Positions 17,800 through 26,579 of a stretch of DNA of 64,000 nt are shown here, piece after piece (the stretch's first letter is position 1; every line of letters starts with the position of its first letter). The notes under the pieces are model-generated. The model worked only from the letters and a program-made list of their open reading frames with translations, ran no database searches and was not told the DNA's origin. This DNA is from JAIRTY01 sp050257395. GTDB lineage: Bacteria; Actinomycetota; Actinomycetes; Streptosporangiales; Streptosporangiaceae. The position numbers were made by a program, and so were the translations under genes. The DNA is taken from the NCBI GenBank assembly GCA_050257395.1, contig JBLMWU010000147.1, forward strand, positions 1-64,000. The letters run 5' to 3'.

Positions 17800-18534
17800 A
17801 TGCCCGGGTTAATGGCTGATGCGGTGGTGTTCGACCTCGGCGGGGTCCTGCTCGACTGGAACCCGCGGTACCTGTACCGGAAGCTGTTCACCGATCCGGG
17901 CGAGATGGAGGACTTCCTGGCCTGCGTCTGCACCAGCGACTGGCACCTGGCGCACGACCTGGGCGAGGACATCACCGCGTCATGCGAACGGCTCGCCCGG
18001 GAGCATCCGGGGTACCGTGAGGCGATCATGGCCTGGGCGGAGCGGGGCGAGGAGATGCTGGCCGGCCAGTTCGATGAGAACGTGCAGCTCCTCGCCGAGG
18101 TGAAGGCCACCGGCGTGCGCTGCCTGGCGCTCAGCAACATGGAGCCGGAGCTGTACGAGCTGCGGCGCGCCAGCTTCGCGTTCATGAGCTGGTTCGACGG
18201 CTGCGTCATCTCCGGCCTGGAGGGCGTGGCCAAGCCCGACCGCAAGATCTTCGAGATCCTGCTGGACCGCTACCGGCTCGCCCCGGAGCGGACCGTGTTC
18301 ACCGACGACTCCCCTGCCAACATCGAGGCGGCCAGCGCCCTCGGCATCCGCGCGGTCCAGTACACCTCGCCGCGGCAGCTGCGGGATGACTTCAGCCGCC
18401 TGGGGCTGCTCCCCGCGGCCGGCACCGTCCCCGCCCCCGCGCCTGCGCCGGCCGCCGAGACCGCACCGCCCGCCGAGACCGCACCGGCCGCCAGACCCGC
18501 GCCGTCAGCGGGGCCCACGCCGTCAGCCGGCTGA
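17800..18534 (+). CDS. HAD-superfamily hydrolase (class IA)
   Basis: Phosphatase/dehalogenase-type hydrolase, 244 aa. Motif I is VVFDLGGVLLDWNPRYLYRK (nucleophile Asp near residue 10), motif II is LALSNME (about 107), the motif III lysine lies in GVAKPDRKIFE and motif IV is TVFTDDSPANIEAA. The W-N-P-R-Y pattern resembles HAD IA variant 3 members. The last 35 residues are a Pro/Ala/Glu-rich tail unlike the family, and the final 12 bases overlap the end of the convergent flavoprotein gene, as if the stop had moved into it. Substrate unknown. Confidence 0.88.
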   Translation: MPGLMADAVVFDLGGVLLDWNPRYLYRKLFTDPGEMEDFLACVCTSDWHLAHDLGEDITASCERLAREHPGYREAIMAWAERGEEMLAGQFDENVQLLAEVKATGVRCLALSNMEPELYELRRASFAFMSWFDGCVISGLEGVAKPDRKIFEILLDRYRLAPERTVFTDDSPANIEAASALGIRAVQYTSPRQLRDDFSRLGLLPAAGTVPAPAPAPAAETAPPAETAPAARPAPSAGPTPSAG

Positions 18535-20160
18535 CGCTGGCTGGCCGGCCCGCTGGCCGCGGCGGCGCCAGCGGGCGGTCTTGCGGTCGGCGAGGACCTG
18601 CCGGACCACATTGCGCCCGGGGATGCCGGTGACGCCGCCGCCGCCGTGGGTGGCCGACCCGGCCTGGTACAGCCCGGTGACCGGGGTGCGCAGGTCGGCG
18701 TAGCCCGCGGCGGGCCGGGCGTGGAACATCTGGCCGAGGCTCAGCTCGCCGTGGAAGATGTTGCCGCCGACCAGGCCGTACTCCTCCTGCATCTGATGCG
18801 GGCCGATCACCTGCCGGTGCAGCACCGAACTGGTGAAGCCGGGCGCGACCGCCTCCACCCGGGCGATCACCCGGTCGGCGTACGCGGCGAGCGCCGCCTC
18901 ATCCGGGGCGCCGGCGTAGGTGTGCGGCACCCACTGGGTGAACAGGGACATGACGTGGTGCCCGGGCGGGGCCAGCGAGTCGTCGAAGACGCTGGGGATG
19001 CAGATGTCAGCGAACGGCGCCGCGGACGGCTGGCCCGCGACCGCCTGCTGGAACGCGGTCTCCACGTCGTCCAGGCTCTCGGCGAGCACGATGGTGCCGC
19101 CGTGGATCTGCGGGTCAGGCTCGGGGTGGCTGGCGAACACCGGCAGCCGGTCCAGCGCCAGGTTGATCTTCACGGTGCCGCTGCGGGTCTGCCAGCGCCG
19201 GATGTCCTCGGTGAAGGGCTCTGGCAGCACCTTCGGGTCGAGGAGCTTGAGGAAGGAGATCTGCGGATGCGCGGTGGTGACCACCACCGGCGCGTCGATC
19301 TCCTCACCGCTGGCGAGGGTCACCCCCGCGACCCGGCCGGCCTCGGTGCGGATCTCGGCCACCTCGGCGCCGGTGCGGACCACCGCGCCGAACGAGCGGG
19401 CCGCCGCGGCGAGCGCCCGGGTGACCCCGCCCATGCCGCCGCGCGGGAACCCCCAGGCCGCGGCCTGCCCGTCGGTCTCGCCGATGTGGTGGTGCAGCAT
19501 CACGTACGCGGTCCCGGCCGACCGCGGGCCGGCCCAGGTGCCGATCACCCCGGACACCGACAGCACGCCGCGCATGGCGTCGCTCTCGAAGTAGTGCTCG
19601 ACCAGGTCGGCGATGCTGCCGGTGAGCAGCCGGGTCACGTCCACCGCGCCGCGCTCGTCCAGGCCGCGCAGGTGCATCAGCAGCCGCGCCTGCTGCCACA
19701 GGTCGGCCGGGCGCCGCGAGCCGAGCCGGGGCGGGATCTCGTCCAGCAGCGGGCCGAGCACCTTGCCGATGCCCGCCAGGTGCCGCTCGTAGACCGGGTA
19801 GGCCTCGGCGTCGCGCAGGGAGAACCTGGCGATCTCCTCCCGCCGCGCCGCCGGGTCACCGGGCAGCCGCAGGCAGCGGCCGTCGGCGCGGGGCGCGAAG
19901 TACGGCCCCTGCGGGAACACGTGATAGCCGTGCTGCTCCAGCCGCAGGTCGCGGACCAGGTCCGGGGGCAGCAGCGAGACCACGTACGACAGCGAGGTGA
20001 CCGTGTACTCCGGCCCGAACGGGTGCTCGCTCACCGCCGCGCCGCCGACCACCCCGCGCCGCTCGCACACCACCGTCCGCAGCCCGGCCCGGGCCAGATA
20101 GGCGGCTGCCACCAGCCCGTTGTGCCCGCCGCCGACCACCACCGCGTCCACGCTCGTCAT
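18523..20160 (-). CDS. Phytoene-dehydrogenase-type FAD oxidoreductase (paralogue 2)
   Basis: Flavoprotein of 545 aa in the same family as 4559-6190. The N-terminal FAD motif is VDAVVVGGGHNGLVAAAYLA and the C-terminal FAD segment is near GLYQAGSATHGGGGVTGIPG. Shared blocks with paralogue 1 include LSYVVSLLPP, PPRLGSRRP, GVIGTWAGP and the HQ/MQEEYGLVGGNIFHGELSL region. ATG at 20160 preceded by GGAGG. It is the last gene of a leftward operon: DAO-type oxidase, cupin, this gene (gaps 43 and 73 bases), whose promoter is under operator copy 2. Two such paralogues in one regulon suggest two related oxidation steps or two substrates. Confidence 0.88.
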   Translation of the reverse strand: MTSVDAVVVGGGHNGLVAAAYLARAGLRTVVCERRGVVGGAAVSEHPFGPEYTVTSLSYVVSLLPPDLVRDLRLEQHGYHVFPQGPYFAPRADGRCLRLPGDPAARREEIARFSLRDAEAYPVYERHLAGIGKVLGPLLDEIPPRLGSRRPADLWQQARLLMHLRGLDERGAVDVTRLLTGSIADLVEHYFESDAMRGVLSVSGVIGTWAGPRSAGTAYVMLHHHIGETDGQAAAWGFPRGGMGGVTRALAAAARSFGAVVRTGAEVAEIRTEAGRVAGVTLASGEEIDAPVVVTTAHPQISFLKLLDPKVLPEPFTEDIRRWQTRSGTVKINLALDRLPVFASHPEPDPQIHGGTIVLAESLDDVETAFQQAVAGQPSAAPFADICIPSVFDDSLAPPGHHVMSLFTQWVPHTYAGAPDEAALAAYADRVIARVEAVAPGFTSSVLHRQVIGPHQMQEEYGLVGGNIFHGELSLGQMFHARPAAGYADLRTPVTGLYQAGSATHGGGGVTGIPGRNVVRQVLADRKTARWRRRGQRAGQPASAG

Positions 20161-20233
20161 CTGCGCGTCACCTCTCCTCCTCCGGGCACGGTACTGCCTG
20201 GCCCCGGCGGGGAGCAGCGGCGGCCACCCCGGT

Positions 20234-20587
20234 TCAGAACAGCACGTACAGCTTGCGGATGGTCTCGTGGATCTGCCAGCGTCCCTGCCAGCCGCGCGGG
20301 AACACGGCGGTGTCGCCGGGGCCGATGTCCTGCGGGGTGCCGCCGTCCGGGGTCACGGTCATCCGGCCGGACACGATGTAGATGGCCTCGCTGGTCTCCA
20401 GGGTCCAGTAGGACGGCCCGGGCGTGCACTCCCACACGCCCACCTCCTGGCCGCCGGCGGACCACAGGGTCAGCCCTGAGGTCTGCATCGCCTCGCCGGT
20501 GGCCTCGGCCAGCGGGCCCCAGTCCTCGAGGCCGCCAGCGAGCGCGGCGGCGGCCAGGAACGGCGTGACGGCGGTGGTGTCGGTCAT
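20234..20587 (-). CDS. Small cupin (EutQ/DUF861-like)
   Basis: Single cupin domain, 117 aa from the ATG at 20587; a GTG at 20596 is in frame but lies only 2 bases from the GAGAGG ribosome-binding site. Cupin motif 1 is reduced (YWTLETSEAIYIVSGRMTV) and motif 2 reads IGPGDTAVFPRGWQGRWQIHE. The metal-binding histidines are largely missing, as in DUF861 members. It sits between two flavoprotein genes of an operon, so it probably acts on or binds a small pathway metabolite. Exact activity unknown. Confidence 0.8.
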   Translation of the reverse strand: MTDTTAVTPFLAAAALAGGLEDWGPLAEATGEAMQTSGLTLWSAGGQEVGVWECTPGPSYWTLETSEAIYIVSGRMTVTPDGGTPQDIGPGDTAVFPRGWQGRWQIHETIRKLYVLF

Positions 20588-20630
20588 GACCGGCACATCC
20601 TCTCGGTGGTGGGCGGCGGAGTGATCCAGC

Positions 20631-21881
20631 TCAGGAAAGGGACAGCTTGCCGGGCGCCTCGCCGGGCGCCATCTCCGGGAAGGCCGTCTCGGGGAAAGGG
20701 AGCGCCACGGGGTCAGCGGCCAGCTTGCTGCGGCCCGCCTCGTCGAACCTGTCCAGCCCCAGCCCGGCCACGTCCACCACGCCGCTGGCGCCGGTCAGCG
20801 CGACGTCGGCGGCGGCCCTGGCCACGCCCGGCCCCCACATCATGCCGGCCCCGCCCGCGCAGGCCACGGTGACGCCGGCCAGCGGCCCGCCGGGGCCGAG
20901 CGCGGGCCCGATGATCGGCAGGTGGTCGGGGGTGTAGTCGATGGTGGCGGCCCAGATCCGGCGCAGCCCGAGCCCGGCGGTGACCGGCACCAGCAGGCTG
21001 AGCCGTTCCCGCATCCGGCCGAGGTAAGCATGGTCGATGTGGCGCTGCTCGCCGGGCTGCTCGTCCGGGTCGCTCATCCCGAACAGCAGGCCGCCTTCCT
21101 CCGGCCGCCAGTACAGCCCGGCGCCCACGTCGAAGACCATCGGCACCCGCTCCGGGCGCAGGTCCGGGTGCTGCTCGGTGACCGCGACCTGGTGCCGGAC
21201 CCCGCCCGCGGGGATCCGGATGCCCGCCGCCCGGCCGACCGCTGCGAGCTTGGGCCCGCCGGTCAGCACCACCAGCGGGGCGGCGACCGGCCCGGCGCTG
21301 GTCCGCACGCCGGCCACCCGGCCGCCGTCCAGGTCCAGCCCGGTGAACGCGACCCCTTCGTGCACCGCCACGCCGCTGATGGCCAGCGCGGCCGTGTAGG
21401 CGGCGACGTTGCGCGGCGGCGAGATGAACCCGTCGTCCTCGCAGAACGTGCCGCCGAGCACGTGCCCGGGGGCCAGGGCCGGGTTGCGCGCCTCCACTTC
21501 GGCGGGCTCCAGCCAGCGCACCGCGAGCCCGAGGGAGACCTGCATGGCGAGCCGCTCGCGGGCGGCGGCCACCTCGGCCCCGGTGAAGCAGGGCAGCAGG
21601 TAGCCGGGCGCGGTGAAGCCCGAGTCGGTGCCGATCTCCGCGCGCTGGCCGAGGTAGAAGCGGCGGGACCAGGCCGCGAGCCGGACCGCGGCCGGGGTGC
21701 CGCCCTGCAGCCGGACCACGCCGGCCGCCCGGCTGCTGGCACCCTGGCCGAGGATGCCCTTTTCCAGCAGCACCACCCGGTCCAGCCCGGCCTTGCGCAG
21801 GAAGTAGGCACACCATCCGCCGACCGTGCCGCCGCCCACGACGACGGCGTCCGCGCTGGCCGGCAGGCTCGGGGAGATCAT
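20631..21881 (-). CDS. DAO-family FAD-dependent amine oxidoreductase
   Basis: Glycine/D-amino-acid oxidase-type flavoprotein, 416 aa from the ATG at 21881 (a GTG at 21887 is also in frame and would be leaderless). The N-terminal FAD motif is ADAVVVGGGTVGGWCAYFLR, with SSRAAGVVRLQGG after the second strand. It ends with the family C-terminal block TPDHLPIIGPA and CAGGAGMMWGPGVARAAADV. Relatives oxidise sarcosine, dimethylglycine or gamma-glutamylputrescine. First gene of the leftward operon behind operator copy 2, divergent from the acyl-CoA dehydrogenase. Oxidative N-demethylation or deamination of a pathway amine is inferred. Confidence 0.87.
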   Translation of the reverse strand: MISPSLPASADAVVVGGGTVGGWCAYFLRKAGLDRVVLLEKGILGQGASSRAAGVVRLQGGTPAAVRLAAWSRRFYLGQRAEIGTDSGFTAPGYLLPCFTGAEVAAARERLAMQVSLGLAVRWLEPAEVEARNPALAPGHVLGGTFCEDDGFISPPRNVAAYTAALAISGVAVHEGVAFTGLDLDGGRVAGVRTSAGPVAAPLVVLTGGPKLAAVGRAAGIRIPAGGVRHQVAVTEQHPDLRPERVPMVFDVGAGLYWRPEEGGLLFGMSDPDEQPGEQRHIDHAYLGRMRERLSLLVPVTAGLGLRRIWAATIDYTPDHLPIIGPALGPGGPLAGVTVACAGGAGMMWGPGVARAAADVALTGASGVVDVAGLGLDRFDEAGRSKLAADPVALPFPETAFPEMAPGEAPGKLSLS

Positions 21882-21909
21882 TGGCACGAACCCGATGATT
21901 CTCTAGACT
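21881..21909 (+). promoter_or_regulatory. Promoter of the acyl-CoA dehydrogenase gene
   Basis: TTGGCA (21881-21886), 17-base spacer, TAGACT (21904-21909). The -10 overlaps the left half of the operator exactly as at copy 1. Confidence 0.6.
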
Positions 21910-21923
21910 GAACATTCAGTCAA
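21895..21923 (-). promoter_or_regulatory. Promoter of the DAO-cupin-flavoprotein operon
   Basis: On the minus strand TTGACT (21923-21918), 17-base spacer, AATCAT (21900-21895). The -35 lies in the right half-site, so one bound dimer would shut both divergent promoters. The predicted start is near 21888, at the GTG 21887, implying a leaderless or nearly leaderless message. Confidence 0.5.
21906..21921. promoter_or_regulatory. TetR operator, copy 2
   Basis: GACTGAA-CA-TTCAGTC, identical to the site at 4484-4499 although about 17 kb away. Located between two divergent catabolic genes and overlapping the promoter elements of both. Confidence 0.75.
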
Positions 21924-21950
21924 GAAGGATCGGGCGGGGAGGGCGCGGCG

Positions 21951-23117
21951 ATGTACGGGCTGTCAGCGGAAGACCTCGCCATCCAGGCACGCGCCGCCGC
22001 GTTCGCGGACGAGCTGATCCCCTTCGAGGAGGAGGCCGAGGCCAGCGGCGGCGAGCTGCCGCCCGGCACCGCCGCCAAGCACGCCGCCCGGGCCCGCGAG
22101 CTCGGCCTGTACGCCGCCAACATGCCCGCCGGGCTGGGCGGGGGCGGCGCCACCTGCCTGCAGCAGGTGCTTATCCAGGAACAGGCCGGCCGGGTGACCA
22201 ACGCGCTCGGCTGGGTGGCGGCCACTCCCCCGTCCTGGCTGCCCGCCGTCGCCACCCCGGACCAGCTCGACCGGTACGTGCGCCCGGCGATCCGCGGCGA
22301 GCGCGAGGAGTGCTACGCCATCACCGAGGAGGGCGCCGGGTCGGACGTGGACGCCATCGAGGCGACCGCCCGCCGCAACGGCGACGGTTACCTGCTGCGC
22401 GGGGTCAAGTGGCACGTCACTTCGTTCAATACCGCTGACTACGCGTTCTTCCAGGGGAAGCTGGACGGCGGGCCGCACCACGGCGAGCACGCGATGTTCC
22501 TGGTCGACCTGCCCAGCCCGGGCGTGCGGGTGGTGCGCACCCCGGCGTATTCGCACACCATCAGCCACCACCATCCGATCGTCGCGTTCGAGGACGTGCG
22601 GGTGCCCGCGGCGAACCTGGTCGGCGCGGAGGGCGACGGGATGGCGTTCGCCTACGAGTGGTTCCGGTTCGAGCGGCTGATGGTGGCCGCCCGCTGCCTC
22701 GGCGCGGCGGCCCGGCTGGTGGCGGAGATGACCGCGTTCGCGGCCGGGCGGCAGGTGGGCGGCCGGCCGATCAGCGAGTACGGGCTGGTCGCCGGCATGC
22801 TCGCGGACAGCGTGACCGAGCTGTTCGCGGCCCGCGCGATGGCGTACGAGACGGCCCGCGGCATCGACCGGGGCGGCGACGTCAAGGTCGCGCACGCCCA
22901 GTGCTCCATGGCCAAGCTGTACTGCTCGGAGATGGCCGGCCGGGTGGCCGACCGGGCGGTGCAGGTGTTCGGCGGCCGCGGCTACATGCGCGAGAACGTG
23001 GCCGAGCGCTTCTACCGGGAGCTGCGGGTGGAGCGGATCTGGGAGGGCACCAGCGAGGTGCAGCGGGCGATCATCGCCGGCCAGCTGGTCAAGCGGGGCC
23101 CGGCCGCCCTCGCCTGA
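21951..23117 (+). CDS. Acyl-CoA dehydrogenase
   Basis: FAD-dependent acyl-CoA dehydrogenase, 388 aa, the usual length. It has an N-terminal helical domain, a central beta domain (CYAITEEGAGSD, VKWHVTSFNTADYAFF, HPIVAFEDVRVPAANLVG) and a C-terminal helical domain ending in QVFGGRGYMRENVAERFYRELRVERIWEGTSEVQR, where the catalytic base region and cofactor contacts lie. ATG at 21951 with GGGGAGGG upstream. It oxidises an acyl-CoA to the 2-enoyl-CoA and passes electrons to ETF. Position behind operator 2 links it to the acyl-CoA synthetase (6187-8553) in the same proposed pathway. Confidence 0.93.
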   Translation: MYGLSAEDLAIQARAAAFADELIPFEEEAEASGGELPPGTAAKHAARARELGLYAANMPAGLGGGGATCLQQVLIQEQAGRVTNALGWVAATPPSWLPAVATPDQLDRYVRPAIRGEREECYAITEEGAGSDVDAIEATARRNGDGYLLRGVKWHVTSFNTADYAFFQGKLDGGPHHGEHAMFLVDLPSPGVRVVRTPAYSHTISHHHPIVAFEDVRVPAANLVGAEGDGMAFAYEWFRFERLMVAARCLGAAARLVAEMTAFAAGRQVGGRPISEYGLVAGMLADSVTELFAARAMAYETARGIDRGGDVKVAHAQCSMAKLYCSEMAGRVADRAVQVFGGRGYMRENVAERFYRELRVERIWEGTSEVQRAIIAGQLVKRGPAALA

Positions 23118-23171
23118 CCGCGGCGGCGGTCGCCGCGGCGGCGGCCAGCAGGGGCGTGGCAAGCTGGGGCC

Positions 23172-24065
23172 ATGACGGCCGATGCGGTGGCCGAGTTCGA
23201 GGCCCAGCGCGGGCGGCTGTTCGGGCTGGCCTACCGGCTGCTCGGCTCGGCGGCCGACGCGGAGGACATGGTGCAGGACGCGTTCCTGCGCTGGCACGGG
23301 GCGGACCGGGCGGCGATCGGATCGGCCCCGGCCTGGCTGGCCCGGGTGGTCACCAACCTGTGCCTGAACCAGCTGACCTCCGCCCGCGCGCAGCGGGTCC
23401 GCTACACCGGCCCCTGGCTGCCGGAGCCGGTGCTCACCGAGGGCGGCGCACTCGGCCCGCTCGGCACCGCCGCGCAGCGCGAATCGGTGTCGCTGGCGCT
23501 GCTGGTGCTGCTGGAGCGGCTCACCCCGCCCGAGCGGGCGGTGTTCGTGCTGCACGAGGCGTTCGGCTACCCCTACCGGGAGATCGCAGACCTGCTGGAC
23601 CTGTCCGAGCCGCACTGCCGCCAGCTGCACCGCCGGGCCCGGCAGCGGCTGGCCGACGGCCGTGCCCGGTTCCGGCCGCCGCCGGCGGACTGGCGGGACC
23701 TGGTGGAGAAGTTCCTGGTGGCGGCCGGCACCGGCGATCTGCCCGGGCTGGAGAAGCTGCTCGCGGAGGACGTCACGGCCTGGGCGGACGGCGGCGGCAA
23801 GGTCAGCGCCGCCCGGCGGCCTGTCTCCGGCCGCGACCGGGTCGCCCGCTACCTGGCGGGCCTGCTGCACCGCTACGCCGCCGAGCTCCAGATCACGCTG
23901 GCCGAGGTGAACGGGGCGCCCGCGATCCTGGCCTGGCAGCACGGCGAGCTGGCCGGGGTGCTGGTCGCGGAGTTCTCCGGCGGCCAGCTCACCGCGCTGC
24001 GGGGCGTCGCGAACCCGGACAAGCTGAGGTTCGCCGCCCGGCAGGCCGCCGGTTTGTCACGCTGA
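23172..24065 (+). CDS. ECF41-type RNA polymerase sigma factor
   Basis: Extracytoplasmic-function sigma factor with a fused C-terminal SnoaL-like domain, 297 aa. Sigma region 2 spans about 10-75 (AYRLLGSAADAEDMVQDAFLRW) and region 4 about 115-165 (LERLTPPERAVFVLHEAFG, YREIADLLDLSEPHCRQ). All three ECF41 signatures are present: WLPEP (about 79), DGGGK (about 206) and NPDKL (about 283). In ECF41 the SnoaL domain replaces an anti-sigma factor and tunes activity. It is 43 bases after the acyl-CoA dehydrogenase and followed by an SDR gene, the usual type of ECF41 partner. Confidence 0.93.
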   Translation: MTADAVAEFEAQRGRLFGLAYRLLGSAADAEDMVQDAFLRWHGADRAAIGSAPAWLARVVTNLCLNQLTSARAQRVRYTGPWLPEPVLTEGGALGPLGTAAQRESVSLALLVLLERLTPPERAVFVLHEAFGYPYREIADLLDLSEPHCRQLHRRARQRLADGRARFRPPPADWRDLVEKFLVAAGTGDLPGLEKLLAEDVTAWADGGGKVSAARRPVSGRDRVARYLAGLLHRYAAELQITLAEVNGAPAILAWQHGELAGVLVAEFSGGQLTALRGVANPDKLRFAARQAAGLSR

Positions 24066-24160
24066 CCGCCGCTGCCCGGTTCTTTGCTGATGAACGAAGA
24101 ACCGCCCGGCGCGCCCGCAGCCCGGTGCGCGCCGCGCCAGCGAAGGGAAAGACACCAGCC

Positions 24161-24937
24161 ATGTCAGCCATCCTCGTCACCGGCGGCACCGGCACCCTGG
24201 GCCGCGCCCTGGTACCCCGCCTGGCCGCCGCCGGCCACCAGGTGAAGGTGCTCAGCCGCCGGCCCCGGCCAGCGGACACCGATCCGGAGCGCTGGGCCAC
24301 CGGCGACCTGAAACGGAACGAGGGCGTCCCGGCGGCGGTCACCGGCACGGAGGTGATCGTGCACTGCGCCACGTCGGTGACCGGCGGCGACACGGTGGCC
24401 ACCCGGAACCTGATCACCGCCGCCCATCAGGCCGGCTCGCCGCACCTGGTCTACATCTCCATCGCCGGCATCGACCGGGTGCCGTTCGCCTACTACAAGT
24501 CCAAGCTGGCGACCGAGCGGCTGATCGCGGAGTCCGGGCTGCCGTGGACGGTGCTGCGGGCCACCCAGTTCCACGACCTGATCCTCCGCCTGTTCACCGC
24601 CCAGGCCCGGCTGCCGCTGCTGGCGGTGCCGCGCGGGTTCCGCTTCCAGCCGGTGGACACCGGGGAGGTGGCCGCCCGGCTGGCCGAACTGGCCTCCGGG
24701 CCGCCCGCGGGCCGGAGGCCGGACTTCGGCGGCCCGCAGGTGCGTCCCATCGGCGAGCTGGCGCGCAGCTACCTGCGGGCCAGCGGGCGCCGCCGGGCGC
24801 TGCTGCCCGTGCCGCTGCCGGGCGCGGCGGCGGCCGAGTTCCGGCGGGGCGGCATCCTGGCGCCGGAGCACGCGGCGGGGCGGGTCACCTTCGAAGAGTT
24901 CCTCGCCAGCCGGTTCGGCAAGCAGGGGCAGCAGTGA
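24161..24937 (+). CDS. NAD(P)-binding SDR (NmrA-like), ECF41 partner
   Basis: Atypical short-chain dehydrogenase, 258 aa, with the N-terminal loop ILVTGGTGTLGRALV and the segment YISIAGIDRVPFAYYKSKLATE, where the Y-x3-K pair is in YYKSK. ATG at 24161 with GAAGGGAAAG ahead. ECF41 sigma factors usually drive a neighbouring oxidoreductase, epimerase or carboxymuconolactone-decarboxylase gene; a TGTCAC element at 24055-24060, across the sigma gene's end, resembles the ECF41 -35 but a clear -10 is not seen. The next gene start overlaps its stop (GTGA). Confidence 0.85.
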   Translation: MSAILVTGGTGTLGRALVPRLAAAGHQVKVLSRRPRPADTDPERWATGDLKRNEGVPAAVTGTEVIVHCATSVTGGDTVATRNLITAAHQAGSPHLVYISIAGIDRVPFAYYKSKLATERLIAESGLPWTVLRATQFHDLILRLFTAQARLPLLAVPRGFRFQPVDTGEVAARLAELASGPPAGRRPDFGGPQVRPIGELARSYLRASGRRRALLPVPLPGAAAAEFRRGGILAPEHAAGRVTFEEFLASRFGKQGQQ

Positions 24938-25380
24938 GCGGGGCACGCGGCTGGCTGCGGGCGGGGCTGATCCTGCTGGCCGTCATCCAGGCAGGGCAGG
25001 GTGCCTGGCAGTATTTCGCGCCGCGCTCGTTCTACGACGTCATCCCGACCGTGGCGGCGGACCCGCCGTTCAACGGGCACCTGCTGACCGACGTGGGCGG
25101 CCTCAACCTGGCGCTGGCGGTGGTGCTCGCCGCGGCCGCCTGGCGGCTGGACCGCACGCTGACCCGGGTCGCGCTGATCGCTTACCTGGTCTACTCCGGC
25201 TCGCACCTGGCCTTCCACGCCGCCGACCAGGCCCGGCTGGCCGCCGGGCCCAGGGCGCTGCTGATCACCGGCCTGGCCCTGCTGCCCGCGCTCGCGGCCG
25301 CCCTGCTGGCGCTGAGCATCCGGGCCGGCCGGGCCGGCCAGCCGGGCGGGCGGGTGCCGGCGGCTATGAGCCGGCGGTGA
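24934..25380 (+). CDS. Four-helix membrane protein
   Basis: Small integral membrane protein, 148 aa, with hydrophobic segments at about 8-25, 53-70, 79-95 and 108-128, and a basic C-terminal tail. GTG start at 24934 overlapping the SDR stop, so it is the third member of the ECF41 transcription unit. The helix arrangement resembles DoxX/DUF4383-like proteins, but I cannot assign a family. Its last 17 bases overlap the end of the convergent Rieske gene. Confidence 0.7.
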   Translation: MSGARGWLRAGLILLAVIQAGQGAWQYFAPRSFYDVIPTVAADPPFNGHLLTDVGGLNLALAVVLAAAAWRLDRTLTRVALIAYLVYSGSHLAFHAADQARLAAGPRALLITGLALLPALAAALLALSIRAGRAGQPGGRVPAAMSRR

Positions 25381-26572
25381 CCGGCCCGGGCTGCCACACC
25401 GGGTGGCCCTGGTAGCCGCGGGCGATCATGGTGACGAACTGGTACACCGCGTCCTCCTGGGCGGACAGCGGCCCGGCCACCGCGTGCGGCGAGCTCAGGC
25501 CGCGCTGCACCGACTCGCAGGCCCGCCAGTCCTGCTGGTTGGTGATGTCCCAGAAGTCCACCGCGTAGCCGGGGTCGAAGCCCGGCTGCGCGAGCGACTC
25601 CGGCGCGAACGCCCAGGTGCACTCGATCCGGGTGCGGTCGGCGGCCAGCGGCATCAGCCGGTGCACCATGACGTAGTCCGGGTGCAGGCTGATCAGGATG
25701 TTCGGGAAGACGTTGACGTAGATGACGGTGCGCAGGCCGGCCTGGCCCAGCCCGCGCAGCGCCGCGGCGTGGCTGGCCCCGTCCAGGGACATGGTGTCCA
25801 TCCCGGGCCGCAGGTCCATCCAGCCGCCGATCCAGGTGCCGCCGGAGGGGTAGTTCTCGCCGCTCTTCGGCGGGCTCACCTTGCACAGTTCCGGGTGGAT
25901 GGCCGGGCAGTGGTAGCACTCGTGGTAGTTCTCGGTGAGGATCTTCCAGTTAGCCGCGACCTCGTAGTCGTGCTGGCCCGCGACCACCAGCCGCTCCGGC
26001 TCGTACGGGGCGACCAGGGCGTCCAGGCCGGCCAGCGCCCCGGCGAGCGGCGGCGCCTGGCCCGAGGAGTCCGCGAACACCAGGCCGTGCCACTCGGCGA
26101 CGGGCACCTCGATCAGGCCCCAGTCGGCGGCCGCGAACCCCGGCTTGTTCTTGAACCCGGCCGCAGCCCGCAGCCCGCCGGTGAGCGAGTAGGTCCAGGA
26201 GTGGTACGGGCAGATGATGACCTGCTGGCGGGCCGTGGCCCCGCAGGGCACCAGCTCGTGCCCCCGGTGGCGGCAGGTGTTGGCGAAGCCGCGCAGCACC
26301 CCGTCCTCCCCGCGCACCAGCAGGATGCTGCCCGGGCCAGCCGCCTCGGCCCGCTGGTCGCCCGGGCCCGGCACCTGGTCGCTGCGGCCCAGGCAGAGCC
26401 AGCCGCCGCCGAAGAAGTGCCGCTGCTCCCAGGCGAACACGCCGGGATCGGTGTAGGCGGCCGGCGGCAGCATCCGGCTGTCACCGAAGGGGAGCAGCGC
26501 CGTGGCGACCGCGGCCGGGTCGAGCGGGGCGGGGTCGGGGCGGGCGGACCGGGCACGGGACTGACTGACCAT
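25364..26572 (-). CDS. Rieske non-heme iron oxygenase, alpha subunit
   Basis: Ring-hydroxylating-type oxygenase, 402 aa. The Rieske 2Fe-2S cluster site is CRHRGHEL ... CPYHSWTYSLTGG (about 92-118). The mononuclear iron site includes NWKILTENYHECYHCPAIHPEL (about 190-210, cut here to its key part ENYHECYHC) with the bridging Asp/Glu; the third ligand is expected further C-terminal, near DFWDITNQQDW. This subgroup resembles glycine betaine and carnitine oxygenases more than aromatic dioxygenases. Its ferredoxin reductase is not adjacent. The ATG at 26572 is chosen because a promoter (TGGACA-N17-TAGCCT) ends 7 bases before it, predicting a leaderless mRNA; an ATG 99 bases further in would remove a plausible N-terminus. 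Confidence 0.9.
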   Translation of the reverse strand: MVSQSRARSARPDPAPLDPAAVATALLPFGDSRMLPPAAYTDPGVFAWEQRHFFGGGWLCLGRSDQVPGPGDQRAEAAGPGSILLVRGEDGVLRGFANTCRHRGHELVPCGATARQQVIICPYHSWTYSLTGGLRAAAGFKNKPGFAAADWGLIEVPVAEWHGLVFADSSGQAPPLAGALAGLDALVAPYEPERLVVAGQHDYEVAANWKILTENYHECYHCPAIHPELCKVSPPKSGENYPSGGTWIGGWMDLRPGMDTMSLDGASHAAALRGLGQAGLRTVIYVNVFPNILISLHPDYVMVHRLMPLAADRTRIECTWAFAPESLAQPGFDPGYAVDFWDITNQQDWRACESVQRGLSSPHAVAGPLSAQEDAVYQFVTMIARGYQGHPVWQPGPVTAGS

Positions 26573-26578
26573 ACAGTC
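26563..26578. promoter_or_regulatory. TetR operator, copy 3 (14/16 match)
   Basis: GACTGAC-CA-TACAGTC matches the copies at 4484 and 21906 except at positions 7 and 11, keeping GACTGA-N4-CAGTC. It covers the predicted transcription start and the start codon of the Rieske gene. Confidence 0.65.
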
Positions 26579-26579
26579 A

